From contig NZ_JACBYI010000053.1 in assembly GCF_019352175.1 (NCBI RefSeq), forward strand, positions 1-42,444: DNA of 42,444 nt, read 5' to 3'. The stretch comes from Paenibacillus sp. S150 (GTDB lineage: Bacteria > Bacillota > Bacilli > Paenibacillales > Paenibacillaceae). Of this stretch, positions 17,076 to 25,301 are shown one piece after another (positions within the stretch are counted from its first letter, which is position 1; every line of letters starts with the position of its first letter). Below the pieces are notes generated by a model. The model worked only from the letters and a program-made list of their open reading frames with translations. It was not told where the DNA came from and did not search any database. A program made the position numbers and the translations under genes.

Positions 17076-17708
17076 TCAGTACCCAACTGTAAACCGGGTC
17101 CGGCTGAAGTTGCCTTCTTCCAGTTCGTCAATGACGGCTACGGCAAAATCCTCCACGCTGATGCTGCTGTTTCCGTACTCATCCACCACCAGCCGGTCCA
17201 GGCCGATGCGGAACTGTCCGGTCCGGCGGCCTGGACGGATGACCGCAGGCGGACTGATGTAAGTATAGTCGAGTGCGAAGCCGCTGTAGATCTCATAGGC
17301 ATGTCCATGCGCTTGCGCAAGCGGCCGGAATTTCTCCGGGAAATCAGGCGTGTCCATCAGCCACTCACCCGACTCCGTCTTCAGGCTGCCCGCTCCGCCA
17401 ATAACCAGCAGGCGCTCCAGACCGGCAGCCTGCATGCCATTGAGCAGACTCTCCGCCGCACGGAGCAGGTCATTCTCCCGCCCGGCAGCGGGACCAAACG
17501 CGCTGATAACCTCTTCATGTCCGCGTACAGCCTCCGCAACCCTCGCCGGGTCCATAATATCTGCGGCAGCAACATGCAGATGCTCATGTTCAAGCTCCAG
17601 TGCAGCGAGATTGCGGACCACTGCGGTGACCTCGTGCTTTCTTTTTAACGCCTCCTGTACAATGGCTCTGCCTATCGTTCCCGTTGCTCCAAAAACTACA
17701 ACATCCAT
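17076..17708 (-). CDS. NAD(P)-binding oxidoreductase, atypical SDR (NAD(P)H-binding/NmrA-like)
   Basis: A 210-residue Rossmann-fold protein that starts MDVVVFGATGTIGRAIV, with the dinucleotide loop GATGTIG at residues 7-13. ADIMDPARVAEAVRGHEEVI and LLVIGGAGSL follow the pattern of atypical SDR proteins that lack the usual YxxxK pair, and the tail SISVEDFAVAVIDELE is typical of the NAD(P)H-binding family. An upstream ATG at 17738 has no ribosome site, whereas GTGAGGG lies 8 bases before the ATG at 17708. Substrate is unknown. It follows the GNAT gene on the same strand after about 50 bases. Confidence 0.88.
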   Translation of the reverse strand: MDVVVFGATGTIGRAIVQEALKRKHEVTAVVRNLAALELEHEHLHVAAADIMDPARVAEAVRGHEEVISAFGPAAGRENDLLRAAESLLNGMQAAGLERLLVIGGAGSLKTESGEWLMDTPDFPEKFRPLAQAHGHAYEIYSGFALDYTYISPPAVIRPGRRTGQFRIGLDRLVVDEYGNSSISVEDFAVAVIDELEEGNFSRTRFTVGY

Positions 17709-17757
17709 ATCCCAAACCCTCACTTTCTCCTGCTGCATAACCAGGTGGCTTAACTCA

Positions 17758-18171
17758 TCAGCGCCTCAGGTACATTCCCTGTGAATCAGGCATTACCGGC
17801 TCGAAGCCATACTGCGCATATAGTCTGGAGGCTTCCCCGTCGGCAATAAGACTGATGTAAGCCCTCTCCGGCACCGAATCGAGAAAGCTTCTGATCTCAC
17901 GCATAATAATCTTTCCCAGCCCGCGCCCTTGCCTGGAAGGCTTAACGGCAATATCCGTGACCTGAAAAAAGCAGCCCCCGTCCCCGACCACACGTCCCAT
18001 TCCTACAAGCGAGTCCCCCTCGTACAGGGTCACGGCAAAAATCGATCCGGGCAATCCAATCTCTGCTCCCTCGGCGCTCATCGGACTCAAACCGGCTTCC
18101 ATACGCAGTGCCAAATATTTTTCTACGGAAGGCCGTTCATAACGGATATCCAGCTTTTCCGGAATCATCAT
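17758..18171 (-). CDS. GNAT family N-acetyltransferase
   Basis: A 137-residue acetyltransferase. The acetyl-CoA loop is PSRQGRGLGKIIM, preceded by the strand FFQVTDIAVKP and followed by the C-terminal ASRLYAQYGFEPV, the expected GNAT order. Two adjacent ATGs (18171, 18168) could start it; GAGGAGAG lies 6 bases before the first. The acceptor is not evident; related Bacillales proteins are annotated only as GNAT. It is probably transcribed with the following oxidoreductase gene. Confidence 0.88.
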   Translation of the reverse strand: MMIPEKLDIRYERPSVEKYLALRMEAGLSPMSAEGAEIGLPGSIFAVTLYEGDSLVGMGRVVGDGGCFFQVTDIAVKPSRQGRGLGKIIMREIRSFLDSVPERAYISLIADGEASRLYAQYGFEPVMPDSQGMYLRR

Positions 18172-18410
18172 GCTTGTCTCTCCTCTCTCCCCATGCTGCC
18201 TGCTTTGCTGATACCAATATATATGACGGCACCGCTGCCAGGCAAGGAAGGGCCATCCGATGAGCCGGGAGATGAAACATTATGCTTTACAGAACGTACT
18301 ACCACCATAAACCAATGTTCTTTAAGCTGCAAAATATTCTACGCCCGTATTCTTGGGTAAACTGTGGAATAGGATCATAATATTATGCCGAAGGGTTAGG
18401 TGAAGTAATC

Positions 18411-18719
18411 ATGACTCCAATAGGGAAGCTGTTCAAATGGGGAACTTTTTTATATGAGGCTTTTCTGACACTGCCGCTCATAGGAGGCGCTTTTGTTGTA
18501 GCCAATGCCTGGATTCCGCTTGGTATAGCCTTTCTGCTGCATGCGGTAGCCGTAGTACTTCTGATGAGAGAGCGCGGACCTGTTATCGGCAACGTGGTGG
18601 GGGTTATCACCTCGGTTGTCGCTTTAATTCCTTTTGTCGGCTGGATTATGCACGCTGTTACTGCGGTCATCCTGCTCATCGAGGGGCTATCCGCTTCACG
18701 GCGCACACCACGCTACTAA
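18411..18719 (+). CDS. Small conserved membrane protein
   Basis: A 102-residue protein with three predicted membrane spans (about residues 14-32, 34-52 and 59-93, the last possibly two), rich in Gly, Val and Leu, ending in a short basic tail SRRTPRY. GGTGAAGT precedes the ATG by about 7 bases. A TTGGGT / CATAAT pair spaced 17 bases lies just upstream and may be a promoter. No known function. Confidence 0.75.
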   Translation: MTPIGKLFKWGTFLYEAFLTLPLIGGAFVVANAWIPLGIAFLLHAVAVVLLMRERGPVIGNVVGVITSVVALIPFVGWIMHAVTAVILLIEGLSASRRTPRY

Positions 18720-18899
18720 TGCGGAATTGCACTACTCTCAGTAATTCAGAAGCCCCCATCCTAATTTCACAAGAAGCCTGGATCGAAAATTGCCCGGCGC
18801 GATGAGGATAAGGCTGCATTGCCCCTGTCTGCTCCAAAAACCGGATGACAGCAGTCCGGAGCACCTGCGCTTTGCAGATATTAAGAAACCTATTCTGTC
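18720..18899. other. Intergenic stretch, no gene seen
   Basis: Sequence between the small membrane gene and repeat copy B. No ribosome site or conserved frame is evident. Confidence 0.4.
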
Positions 18900-19005
18900 A
18901 AGTAGAAACGGTTACGCCGTCCTTATAGGGGATGGGGTGTTTCAGCGAGAAATAAAAGGATAATGGATAGCGTGAAACATATCAATTCTTATATTTTCAG
19001 AAAAA
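18900..19005 (+). repeat. Dispersed intergenic repeat, copy B
   Basis: Begins AAGTAGAAACGG, continues through CGCCGTCCTT, GTGTTTCAGCGAGAAATAAAAGG and CATATCAATTCTTATATTTT. It aligns along its length with copy A on the opposite strand at 8384-8488, about 51 of the first 60 bases identical, with weaker but ungapped similarity to the end. Confidence 0.8.
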
Positions 19006-19038
19006 AAGAAAGACCTTCAGATTAATGAAGGTCTTTCC
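19000..19038 (-). terminator. Terminator of the sulfate-uptake operon
   Basis: AAAGACCTTCA (19009-19019) pairs with TGAAGGTCTTT (19026-19036). On the minus strand the stem is followed by TCTTTTTTTCT, a strong U-tract, directly after yezD. Confidence 0.9.
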
Positions 19039-19046
19039 TTGTGTGG

Positions 19047-19268
19047 CTATCCTCGTCCCGCAGAACGGGAATCGGTCCGCCGGCTTCCGGCCTCTCCACT
19101 ATAACGTGCATTTGCATTGCTGTTCTCAAAACGCTTGCGCTCTGTCCGCTCCATCTGCACAATCTGTCCTTCATGCACTACGATGTGCAGAGAACCGAAT
19201 TCCATATCGTCCAGAAGCTCCGCAATCCGCGTAAGCCATACCTCATCCACTTTCAGCGGCTTAGCCAT
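19047..19268 (-). CDS. yezD: YezD family small protein (DUF2292)
   Basis: A 73-residue protein whose core, FGSLHIVVHEGQIVQMERTE, matches the YezD/DUF2292 family (Bacillus homologue about 55 residues), extended by a Ser/Arg/Gly-rich tail. In Bacillales it sits near sulfur-uptake genes; here it follows cysW by about 100 bases on the same strand, and the terminator comes right after it, so it belongs to the sulfate operon. Its function is unknown. GGGAGG precedes the ATG by about 7 bases. Confidence 0.88.
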   Translation of the reverse strand: MAKPLKVDEVWLTRIAELLDDMEFGSLHIVVHEGQIVQMERTERKRFENSNANARYSGEAGSRRTDSRSAGRG

Positions 19269-19367
19269 TCTCCAGCCTCCCTTTCCCGGACAGGGGTGTC
19301 CTCCACCAATCCCGTAATTACCAAGCTGTATACTATGATTTAACTTAGCACGGAATCAAAAGAGCTG

Positions 19368-20231
19368 TCAATGAGCATTTTTGCGTGTAAGCCAGCTTTT
19401 TACGATCATCGTCACCAAGGCCAACAGCAGCAGCAGTGAGGCAACGGCGAAGGAAGCCGAAAATTGATATTCATTATACAAAATTTCGACATGCAGCGGC
19501 AGCGTGTTCGTCTCGCCGCGAATGTGCCCGGATACAACGGACACCGCGCCGAACTCTCCCATTGCCCGTGCATTACAGAGGATAATCCCGTACAACAGGC
19601 CCCATTTGATATTCGGCAGCGTCACACGCCAGAAAATTTGCCAGCCATGCGCACCAAGCGTAATGGCCGCTTCCTCCTCCTGTGTGCCCTGGTCCTCCAT
19701 CAGCGGAATCAGCTCACGGGCCACAAAGGGAAAGGTTACAAACAGAGTGGCGAGCACAATGCCCGGAAGAGCAAACACAATCTTAATGTCATGGGCGCTG
19801 AGCCAGGAGCCAAACCAGCCGTTCGAGCCGAACACCAGCACAAAGATCAACCCCCCGATTACCGGCGATACGGCAAAGGGAAGGTCAATCAGTGTAATCA
19901 GAAATCCTTTGCCGCGAAAACGGAACTTGGTCACCGCCCAAGCGGCCATTACCCCGAACAGCGTATTCAGCGGGACGGTGATCACAGCGACCAGCAGTGT
20001 CAGACGCAGGGCAGAAGCGGCATCCGGATCAGTCAGCGCCGCCAGAAATACATCCCACCCCCGCTTCAGCGCTTCTGTCAGCACCACGATCAGCGGCAGG
20101 GCAATAAGCCAGAACAGCACCAGCCCGGCCGCAGCAATCAACACCCATTTCACGGCCGAGGTTTCAGTCGTTGCGGGTGAAGCGGCGCTCCGTTGCGGTC
20201 CGGGGGCAGCCATAGGGACAGTACCGGCCAT
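19368..20231 (-). CDS. cysW: Sulfate ABC transporter permease CysW
   Basis: A 287-residue inner-membrane permease. After a Pro/Ala-rich N-terminus (1-27) it shows six membrane spans and the EAA loop pattern EEEAAITLGAHGWQIFWRVTLPNI, where permeases of this type contact the ATPase. ARAMGEFGAVSVVSGHIRGETNTLPLHVEILYNEY is the usual CysW end. It pairs with CysT to form the channel for sulfate/thiosulfate import. AGGAGGT lies 6 bases before the ATG. It is separated from cysT by about 140 bases containing a repeat-like element. No cysA ATPase gene is present in the window. Confidence 0.94.
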   Translation of the reverse strand: MAGTVPMAAPGPQRSAASPATTETSAVKWVLIAAAGLVLFWLIALPLIVVLTEALKRGWDVFLAALTDPDAASALRLTLLVAVITVPLNTLFGVMAAWAVTKFRFRGKGFLITLIDLPFAVSPVIGGLIFVLVFGSNGWFGSWLSAHDIKIVFALPGIVLATLFVTFPFVARELIPLMEDQGTQEEEAAITLGAHGWQIFWRVTLPNIKWGLLYGIILCNARAMGEFGAVSVVSGHIRGETNTLPLHVEILYNEYQFSASFAVASLLLLLALVTMIVKSWLTRKNAH

Positions 20232-20239
20232 GATTTTAC

Positions 20240-20370
20240 CTCCTGAATTTTTGTTAGGACTGCTTCGATGATTCAGCTTCGTACAAAAATCACTTCGTAA
20301 GCTTACGCTTAAGTTTTGTAAGCATAGACTTCATAGCGTTGCTTCGGCAAAACTCGCTTCGTAAGCCTTC
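20240..20370. repeat. Repeat-rich element between cysT and cysW
   Basis: The 139-base gap carries repeated CTTCGTAAGC, TTTTGTAAGC and ACTTCGTAAG / ACTCGCTTCGTAAGCC motifs in both orientations. It looks like a short palindromic repeat of the type common between Paenibacillus genes and does not interrupt the operon order. Confidence 0.6.
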
Positions 20371-21222
20371 TCACCGCGAAGTCTTGCGGACCCAGCGCTG
20401 CAGCGTGTTGATTACGAGCAGCATCAGGAAGGAAATGAGCAGAAGCAGCAGCGCAACTGCGGTTGCTCCGGCATAATCGAACTGCTCCAGCTTGGACATG
20501 ATGAGCAGCGGGGCGATTTCCGTGCGCATCGGCATATTGCCGGAGATGAATACCACCGAGCCGTATTCCCCGATTCCCCGGGCAAACGCCAGCGCGAAGC
20601 CGGTAAGCAGCGGCGGAATCAGCTCTGGAAGCACGATGCTGCGGAACGTCCGCCAGCGTCCGGCTCCCAGCGTTGCCGAGGCTTCCTCCATATCCCGGTC
20701 CAGGTCCTCGAGCACCGGCTGTACGGTACGTACGACAAAGGGAATACCGATGAACATCAGCGCAAGCGTAATGCCCAGCGGAGTGAAGGCGACCTTAAGT
20801 CCCAGCGGCTCAAGCATGGAACCGATCCATCCGTTCTGCGAATACAGCGCAGTCAGGGAGACACCCGCTACAGCTGTCGGGAGCGCAAACGGCAGATCAA
20901 TCAGGGCGTCGAAAATCCGTTTGCCCGGAAACTCGTAACGCACCAGCACCCAGGCCAGAAGCAGCCCGAGAAAAGCATCTGTCAGGGCCGCTGCGGCCGC
21001 AGTGCCCAGACTGATGCGATAGGAGGCCAATACACGCGCGTCTGTAGCGACATCCCAGAATTTGGCCCAGCTGAGCCCTGTCGAATTGAACAGCAGCGCA
21101 GATAGCGGCAGCAGCACGACAAGACTCAGGTACAGCACACTGTAGCCCATCGTAAGCCCGAAGCCCGGCAGCACCTTGCGCCGCGCCGCAGCCGTAGTGG
21201 TGACATTCATTGACCTATTCAT
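20371..21222 (-). CDS. cysT: Sulfate ABC transporter permease CysT
   Basis: A 283-residue membrane protein with about six spans. The family features are LIDLPFALPTAVAGVSLTAL, the cytoplasmic loop DMEEASATLGAGRWRTFRSIVLPEL (EAA motif), and FARGIGEYGSVVFISGNMP near the C-terminus. It is the partner permease of CysW in sulfate import. The ATG at 21222 follows AGGAAAGGG closely, and a second in-frame ATG at 21210 also begins plausibly, so the start could be shorter by four residues. The gene is 106 bases downstream of the binding-protein gene. Confidence 0.94.
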   Translation of the reverse strand: MNRSMNVTTTAAARRKVLPGFGLTMGYSVLYLSLVVLLPLSALLFNSTGLSWAKFWDVATDARVLASYRISLGTAAAAALTDAFLGLLLAWVLVRYEFPGKRIFDALIDLPFALPTAVAGVSLTALYSQNGWIGSMLEPLGLKVAFTPLGITLALMFIGIPFVVRTVQPVLEDLDRDMEEASATLGAGRWRTFRSIVLPELIPPLLTGFALAFARGIGEYGSVVFISGNMPMRTEIAPLLIMSKLEQFDYAGATAVALLLLLISFLMLLVINTLQRWVRKTSR

Positions 21223-21328
21223 CCCTTTCCTGCCTTCGGCTTATGGGCCGATCAGCTACCCTGCACAATCTGCTTGCCATAACTTTACTCCTGCTATTTT
21301 CTCTGTATTTTCAGCCGCTTTCCGGCTC

Positions 21329-22441
21329 TTATTTGGCTCCAGGCACATAAATCTTATCGAAGATTCCGCCGTCGTTGAAATGCTTCTCCTGAGTTTCTTT
21401 CCAGGTTCCGAATTTATCCGCCAGCGTGAACAGCTTGATCTCAGGGAATTTCTCCTTGTATTCCTCTTTCACGCTCTCCAGAGTCGGGCGGTAGTAGTTC
21501 TCCGCAGCGATTTTTTGCCCCTCTTCGGTGTAGAGATATTCCAGGTAAGCTTCAGCAACCTCGCGGGTGCCCCTTTTATCCACAACCTTGTCAACTATGG
21601 CAACCGGAGGTTCGGCCAGAATGCTCTCGGAAGGGTTGACGATTTCAAATTTGTCCGGGCCAAGCTCCTTGATCGACAGATACGCTTCATTCTCCCAGGC
21701 AATCAGCACATCACCGATTCCGCGTTCTACAAAGGTGGTTGTAGACCCGCGCGCCCCGGTATCCAGTACAGGCACATGCTTGAACAGCTCCTGAACGAAC
21801 TCTTGTGCCTTGGCCTCATCATTATTATTCTGGTCAAGCGCATAGCCCCAGGCTGCCAGGTAGTTCCAGCGGGCACCGCCCGATGTCTTCGGATTCGGGG
21901 TGATGACCTCTACGCCTTCTTTCAGCAGATCCGGCCAGTCCTTAATGCCTTTAGGGTTGCCTTTGCGTACAAGGAACACAATCGTTGAGGTGTACGGCGA
22001 GCTGTTATGCTCGAATTTGCTTTCCCAGCCTTCATTGATCAGTCCTTTATCCTTCAGCGCATCAATGTCGTAGCCAAGGGCAAGGGTAACCACATCTGCT
22101 TCAAGACCTTCAAGCACTGCCCGGCTTTGTGCGCCGGACCCGCCATGCGACTGCTTAACCGTGACCTTCTGGCCGGTTTCCTTCTCCCAGTAGGCAGAAA
22201 ACGCCTTGTTATAATTCTCGTACAGCTCACGTGTAGGGTCATAGGAGACATTCAGCAGCTCTACCGGATCTTTCACCGGAGCCTTCGTGGCCTCCGCTGC
22301 CCCTGACGCATTGCTTGCTGCCGGCGCATCTGTTGGTGCAGCCGCTCCATTGCCCGAATTGTTGTTTCCGCAAGCGGTGAGACCTGCCGTCAATACTAAT
22401 GTGAACCCTGCGATAAGCCCCTTCTTAAGCCCTTTTTTCAT
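21329..22441 (-). CDS. cysP: Sulfate-binding lipoprotein of the ABC importer
   Basis: A 370-residue extracytoplasmic binding protein. Residues 1-23 are a lipoprotein signal with lipobox L21-T-A-C24. The mature part begins with a Gly/Asn/Ala linker, then LLNVSYDPTRELYENYNKAFSAYW, QSHGGSGAQSRAVLEGLEADVVT and PNPKTSGGARWNYLAAWGY, all typical of sulfate-binding proteins (type 2 periplasmic fold). GAPGAK-like tail ends the protein. The frame extends to 22561 but the ATG at 22441 follows GGGGGAG by 9 bases and begins the signal peptide. It is first in the leftward cysP-cysT-cysW-yezD operon. Substrate could be sulfate and/or thiosulfate. Confidence 0.95.
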   Translation of the reverse strand: MKKGLKKGLIAGFTLVLTAGLTACGNNNSGNGAAAPTDAPAASNASGAAEATKAPVKDPVELLNVSYDPTRELYENYNKAFSAYWEKETGQKVTVKQSHGGSGAQSRAVLEGLEADVVTLALGYDIDALKDKGLINEGWESKFEHNSSPYTSTIVFLVRKGNPKGIKDWPDLLKEGVEVITPNPKTSGGARWNYLAAWGYALDQNNNDEAKAQEFVQELFKHVPVLDTGARGSTTTFVERGIGDVLIAWENEAYLSIKELGPDKFEIVNPSESILAEPPVAIVDKVVDKRGTREVAEAYLEYLYTEEGQKIAAENYYRPTLESVKEEYKEKFPEIKLFTLADKFGTWKETQEKHFNDGGIFDKIYVPGAK

Positions 22442-22639
22442 CACAAACCACTCCCCCGTAATTTTCTGTTGGTCTTTCCTTATTTCTGACACCCCATGAA
22501 GTTCTGATAACTTGCATTTCAGCAAAAATAGACAGAGGAAGGCCCACTGATGGCAGGTCAAACCGGTCCAGTGACACGTGTCTGCGAACCTCTTGCAGGC
22601 GTTCCTCCGACTGTACGGTAAGAACCTTATTCAATTATT

Positions 22640-22656
22640 CCTACCCATTTAGTAGG
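22640..22656 (-). promoter_or_regulatory. Dyad near the cysP start point, candidate operator
   Basis: CCTAC-TAAATGG-GTAGG on the minus strand (22656-22640) is an inverted repeat lying just downstream of the -10 box. A repressor site of the sulfur regulon, such as a CymR/Rrf2-type protein, is an inference only. Confidence 0.45.
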
Positions 22657-22666
22657 TTATAGGGAT

Positions 22667-22695
22667 ATAATACTGAAACCTCCGCACCCTGTCAA
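22667..22695 (-). promoter_or_regulatory. SigA-type promoter for the sulfate operon
   Basis: TTGACA (complement of 22690-22695) and TATTAT (complement of 22667-22672) are spaced 17 bases. The resulting transcript has a leader of about 200 bases before cysP. I looked for an S-box riboswitch in it and did not see the conserved core. Confidence 0.8.
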
Positions 22696-22889
22696 ACCTT
22701 TTTTTCAAAATAGCGAAAAGTTATTTTCATCCCTGCAGACGGCAGCAAGTGGCGGCTGTTCCTGCAAGACCCACTTGTTATTGGAGCGTTAAAGTAATAT
22801 TATTGCTACATCTTAATAGGTCAAATTCATAGGTCAGATAACAGGTCGAAATAAAAGCGAAATTACCGCAGCTACCGGGGGAGACGATC

Positions 22890-25211
22890 ATGGGAATGAA
22901 TCTGGAGTATGCGCCCGCACCCGCGCCGCAGCGGCCACCGCTGCACAGGCGCATCCTGGGAGAGCTGTCAAGACGCATCCTGGGTACGTACCGCTACGAT
23001 ACACACCTATGGAGGACGGCCCTTGCCGGCCCCTGGGCGATATGCTTTTTGGTTTTTGCCGCAGCTGTTCTGGGCATACCTACCGGACTCGGAACCGCTG
23101 CCGATATAATGCTGGCAACCAGTGCTTCAACTCTTGTCCTGGCATTGGCCGGGAATATTCTGGCGGTATTGCTGGCCCTGACCGGGCTGCGCATCCCGCG
23201 CCTCTTTGCGGGCTCTTTATTAAGCACCTTCGGCGCTGTCCTGCTAATCTTTTATTTTGCCGATTTGGAGCTTGAAGCCGCAGCCGCCGTGGCTGTGCTC
23301 TCCGCTCTGCTCGGAGGGCTGGGCGGCCTGGCAATGGGACTCCTGCGCAGCCGGCGGTTCACCATGGGACTGCTGCTGGCAGTCGTCGTGCTGGTCTCCC
23401 CGCTGGCCCTTTCCACCCAGGGCAACGGCGATGCAGCACCGGAAGCGGCGGCATCGGCAGATAGCCCGGCTGCCATAGCAGCCGAGAATCCGGGAGAGCC
23501 GGGGCCCTATACCTATCACAGCTTCACCTATGGCAGCGGCCAGGATTTGCACCGTACAGAATATGGCGGTGGTGCAGAACTTATCACTCCTGCAGCAGAT
23601 GCCTCTGCCTATATTACAAGCTGGCCCAAGCTGCGCACCTTATTCTGGGGCTTCGATTACAGCGCGCTTCCCGTTAACGCCCGGGTCTGGGTGCCTGATG
23701 GAGAAGGACCTTATCCGCTCGTGCTGATAGTGCATGGAAACCACATGATGGAGGACTATTCGGATGGAGGCTACGCCTACCTGGGCGAGCAGCTGGCCAG
23801 CCGGGGATTTATCGCGGTTTCTCTGGATGAGAACTTCCTGAACTATTCCGCCTGGTCGGGCATTCCCGACAATGATTTCAAGGTGCGCACCTGGATGATC
23901 CTGAAGCACCTTCAGCAAATAGGTGATTTTGCGGAGCAGCCCGGCACTCCTTTCTATCATAAGGTGGATTACACCCGGACCGCCCTGCTCGGGCACAGCC
24001 GGGGCGGGCAGGCCGCTGCCATGGCCGCCGATGCCGGACGCTGGTTCAAGAACGACCCGGTCCTTGCCGCAACCAAGCAGTTTCACATTGCTTCAGTAAT
24101 TGCTCTCGCGCCCACAGACAAGGCCGTTGATGATCAGCAGGCCCGCCTGGTGGACGTTAATTACCTGACCCTGCAGGGCGCACGCGACGGTGATGTACAT
24201 GATTTCTACGGGGACCGGCAGTATATCCGTTCTTCTTTTACAGGAGCCGGGTCATCTTTCAAAAGTTCACTGTACATCGCCGATGCCAATCACAGCCAGT
24301 TCAATACTAGCTGGGGATTGTACGACCAGTCACTGCCGGCGGGATTGCTTCTGGACCGCACGGATATTATGGATGGGGAGGCGCAGCGGCAAATCGCCAA
24401 GGTCTATGTCACCGCCTTTCTGGAAACTACTCTGCATGGAGCGGAGACCTATCAGGCCCTGTTCCGCGATTACCGCAGCGGCCTGCAATGGCTTCCGGAT
24501 ACCGCATACTATAACCGTTTCCAGAGCGGTGATTACATCCCTGTGGCTACCTTTGACGAAGACCGCAACAAGAATACCGTCACCGGCGGGACTGCGCAAG
24601 CAGAGGGGCTCACCTGGAGTGAGGAGGTCGCCAAGGACCGGGAATCCAAGAGCAAAGCCACCTATGGCCTCCTGCTGGAGCGCAATGCAGAAGACGGCGA
24701 AGAAGCCTCATACAGCATCAAGCTGACCGACAGCGTAGCCAGTGAGCTTGCCGAGTCGGGAGCTGCAGGCCTGACGTTCTCCATGGCTAACCGCAATGCC
24801 GACGCCGGCGGCACAGAGGAAGAAGCTGAGGCAGCTCCGGCGGCCTCCCCCAATGTGGAGGTCGAACTGACAGACAGCAATGATGTTGCAGCCCGGCTGC
24901 CTCTGGATGAAGTGATGGACATTCTCCCGCTGCCGCAGACCCGGTTCACCATCATCCCCTGGCTTGAGGAGCGGATAAGCGACGGCAAATACAGCAATCC
25001 TTCGGAGGCGGTATTCCAGACCTACGAGCTGCCTTTTGAACTTTTTCTTGAAGAAGAACCTGAGCTTGAACCGGATAATCTGAGTGAAATCACCTTTTAT
25101 CTGCAGGAGGACGGCGACAAAATCATGCTGGACGATATCGGGTTCTACGATAAAGGCAGCGGAATTGACGGCTCGAAGCAAACCGCCATTATACTGCAGG
25201 CAGAAAAATAA
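22890..25211 (+). CDS. Membrane-anchored alpha/beta hydrolase of unknown substrate
   Basis: A 773-residue protein. Residues about 45-180 form five or so membrane spans; the rest is predicted outside the cell. The hydrolase core begins near 255 (VNARVWVPDGEGPYPLVLIVHGN) and has the nucleophile elbow GHSRGG with S370, plus a late ADANHSQFN segment that probably supplies the catalytic His and an ARDGDVHD stretch that could hold the acid. The C-terminal 180 residues are acidic, beta-rich and lack a known motif. Large secreted esterase-like proteins of this type are seen in Paenibacillus with no assigned substrate. GGGGGAG precedes the ATG by 6 bases. Confidence 0.82.
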   Translation: MGMNLEYAPAPAPQRPPLHRRILGELSRRILGTYRYDTHLWRTALAGPWAICFLVFAAAVLGIPTGLGTAADIMLATSASTLVLALAGNILAVLLALTGLRIPRLFAGSLLSTFGAVLLIFYFADLELEAAAAVAVLSALLGGLGGLAMGLLRSRRFTMGLLLAVVVLVSPLALSTQGNGDAAPEAAASADSPAAIAAENPGEPGPYTYHSFTYGSGQDLHRTEYGGGAELITPAADASAYITSWPKLRTLFWGFDYSALPVNARVWVPDGEGPYPLVLIVHGNHMMEDYSDGGYAYLGEQLASRGFIAVSLDENFLNYSAWSGIPDNDFKVRTWMILKHLQQIGDFAEQPGTPFYHKVDYTRTALLGHSRGGQAAAMAADAGRWFKNDPVLAATKQFHIASVIALAPTDKAVDDQQARLVDVNYLTLQGARDGDVHDFYGDRQYIRSSFTGAGSSFKSSLYIADANHSQFNTSWGLYDQSLPAGLLLDRTDIMDGEAQRQIAKVYVTAFLETTLHGAETYQALFRDYRSGLQWLPDTAYYNRFQSGDYIPVATFDEDRNKNTVTGGTAQAEGLTWSEEVAKDRESKSKATYGLLLERNAEDGEEASYSIKLTDSVASELAESGAAGLTFSMANRNADAGGTEEEAEAAPAASPNVEVELTDSNDVAARLPLDEVMDILPLPQTRFTIIPWLEERISDGKYSNPSEAVFQTYELPFELFLEEEPELEPDNLSEITFYLQEDGDKIMLDDIGFYDKGSGIDGSKQTAIILQAEK

Positions 25212-25249
25212 CAGCCGACAGCATATAATATATATACTTATCCAGTTGA

Positions 25250-25300
25250 AAGAAGGTGCCTCGCCTCCGCTGATTGCCAGCCGGGGCGAGGCACTTCTAT
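25250..25300. terminator. Bidirectional terminator
   Basis: GTGCCTCGCC (25256-25265) pairs with GGCGAGGCAC (25285-25294) between two convergent genes, the alpha/beta hydrolase and the lactonase-family gene. Confidence 0.8.
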
Positions 25301-25301
25301 G

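Noticed and set aside
16110..17648. Three long rightward frames across the 29/58-bp array
   Set aside because: All are the same repeat in different phases, none with a clear ribosome site, and one runs into a gene on the opposite strand.
22442..22660. S-box (SAM) riboswitch before the sulfate operon
   Set aside because: The conserved core and pairing were not seen; only the promoter and a short dyad are supported.
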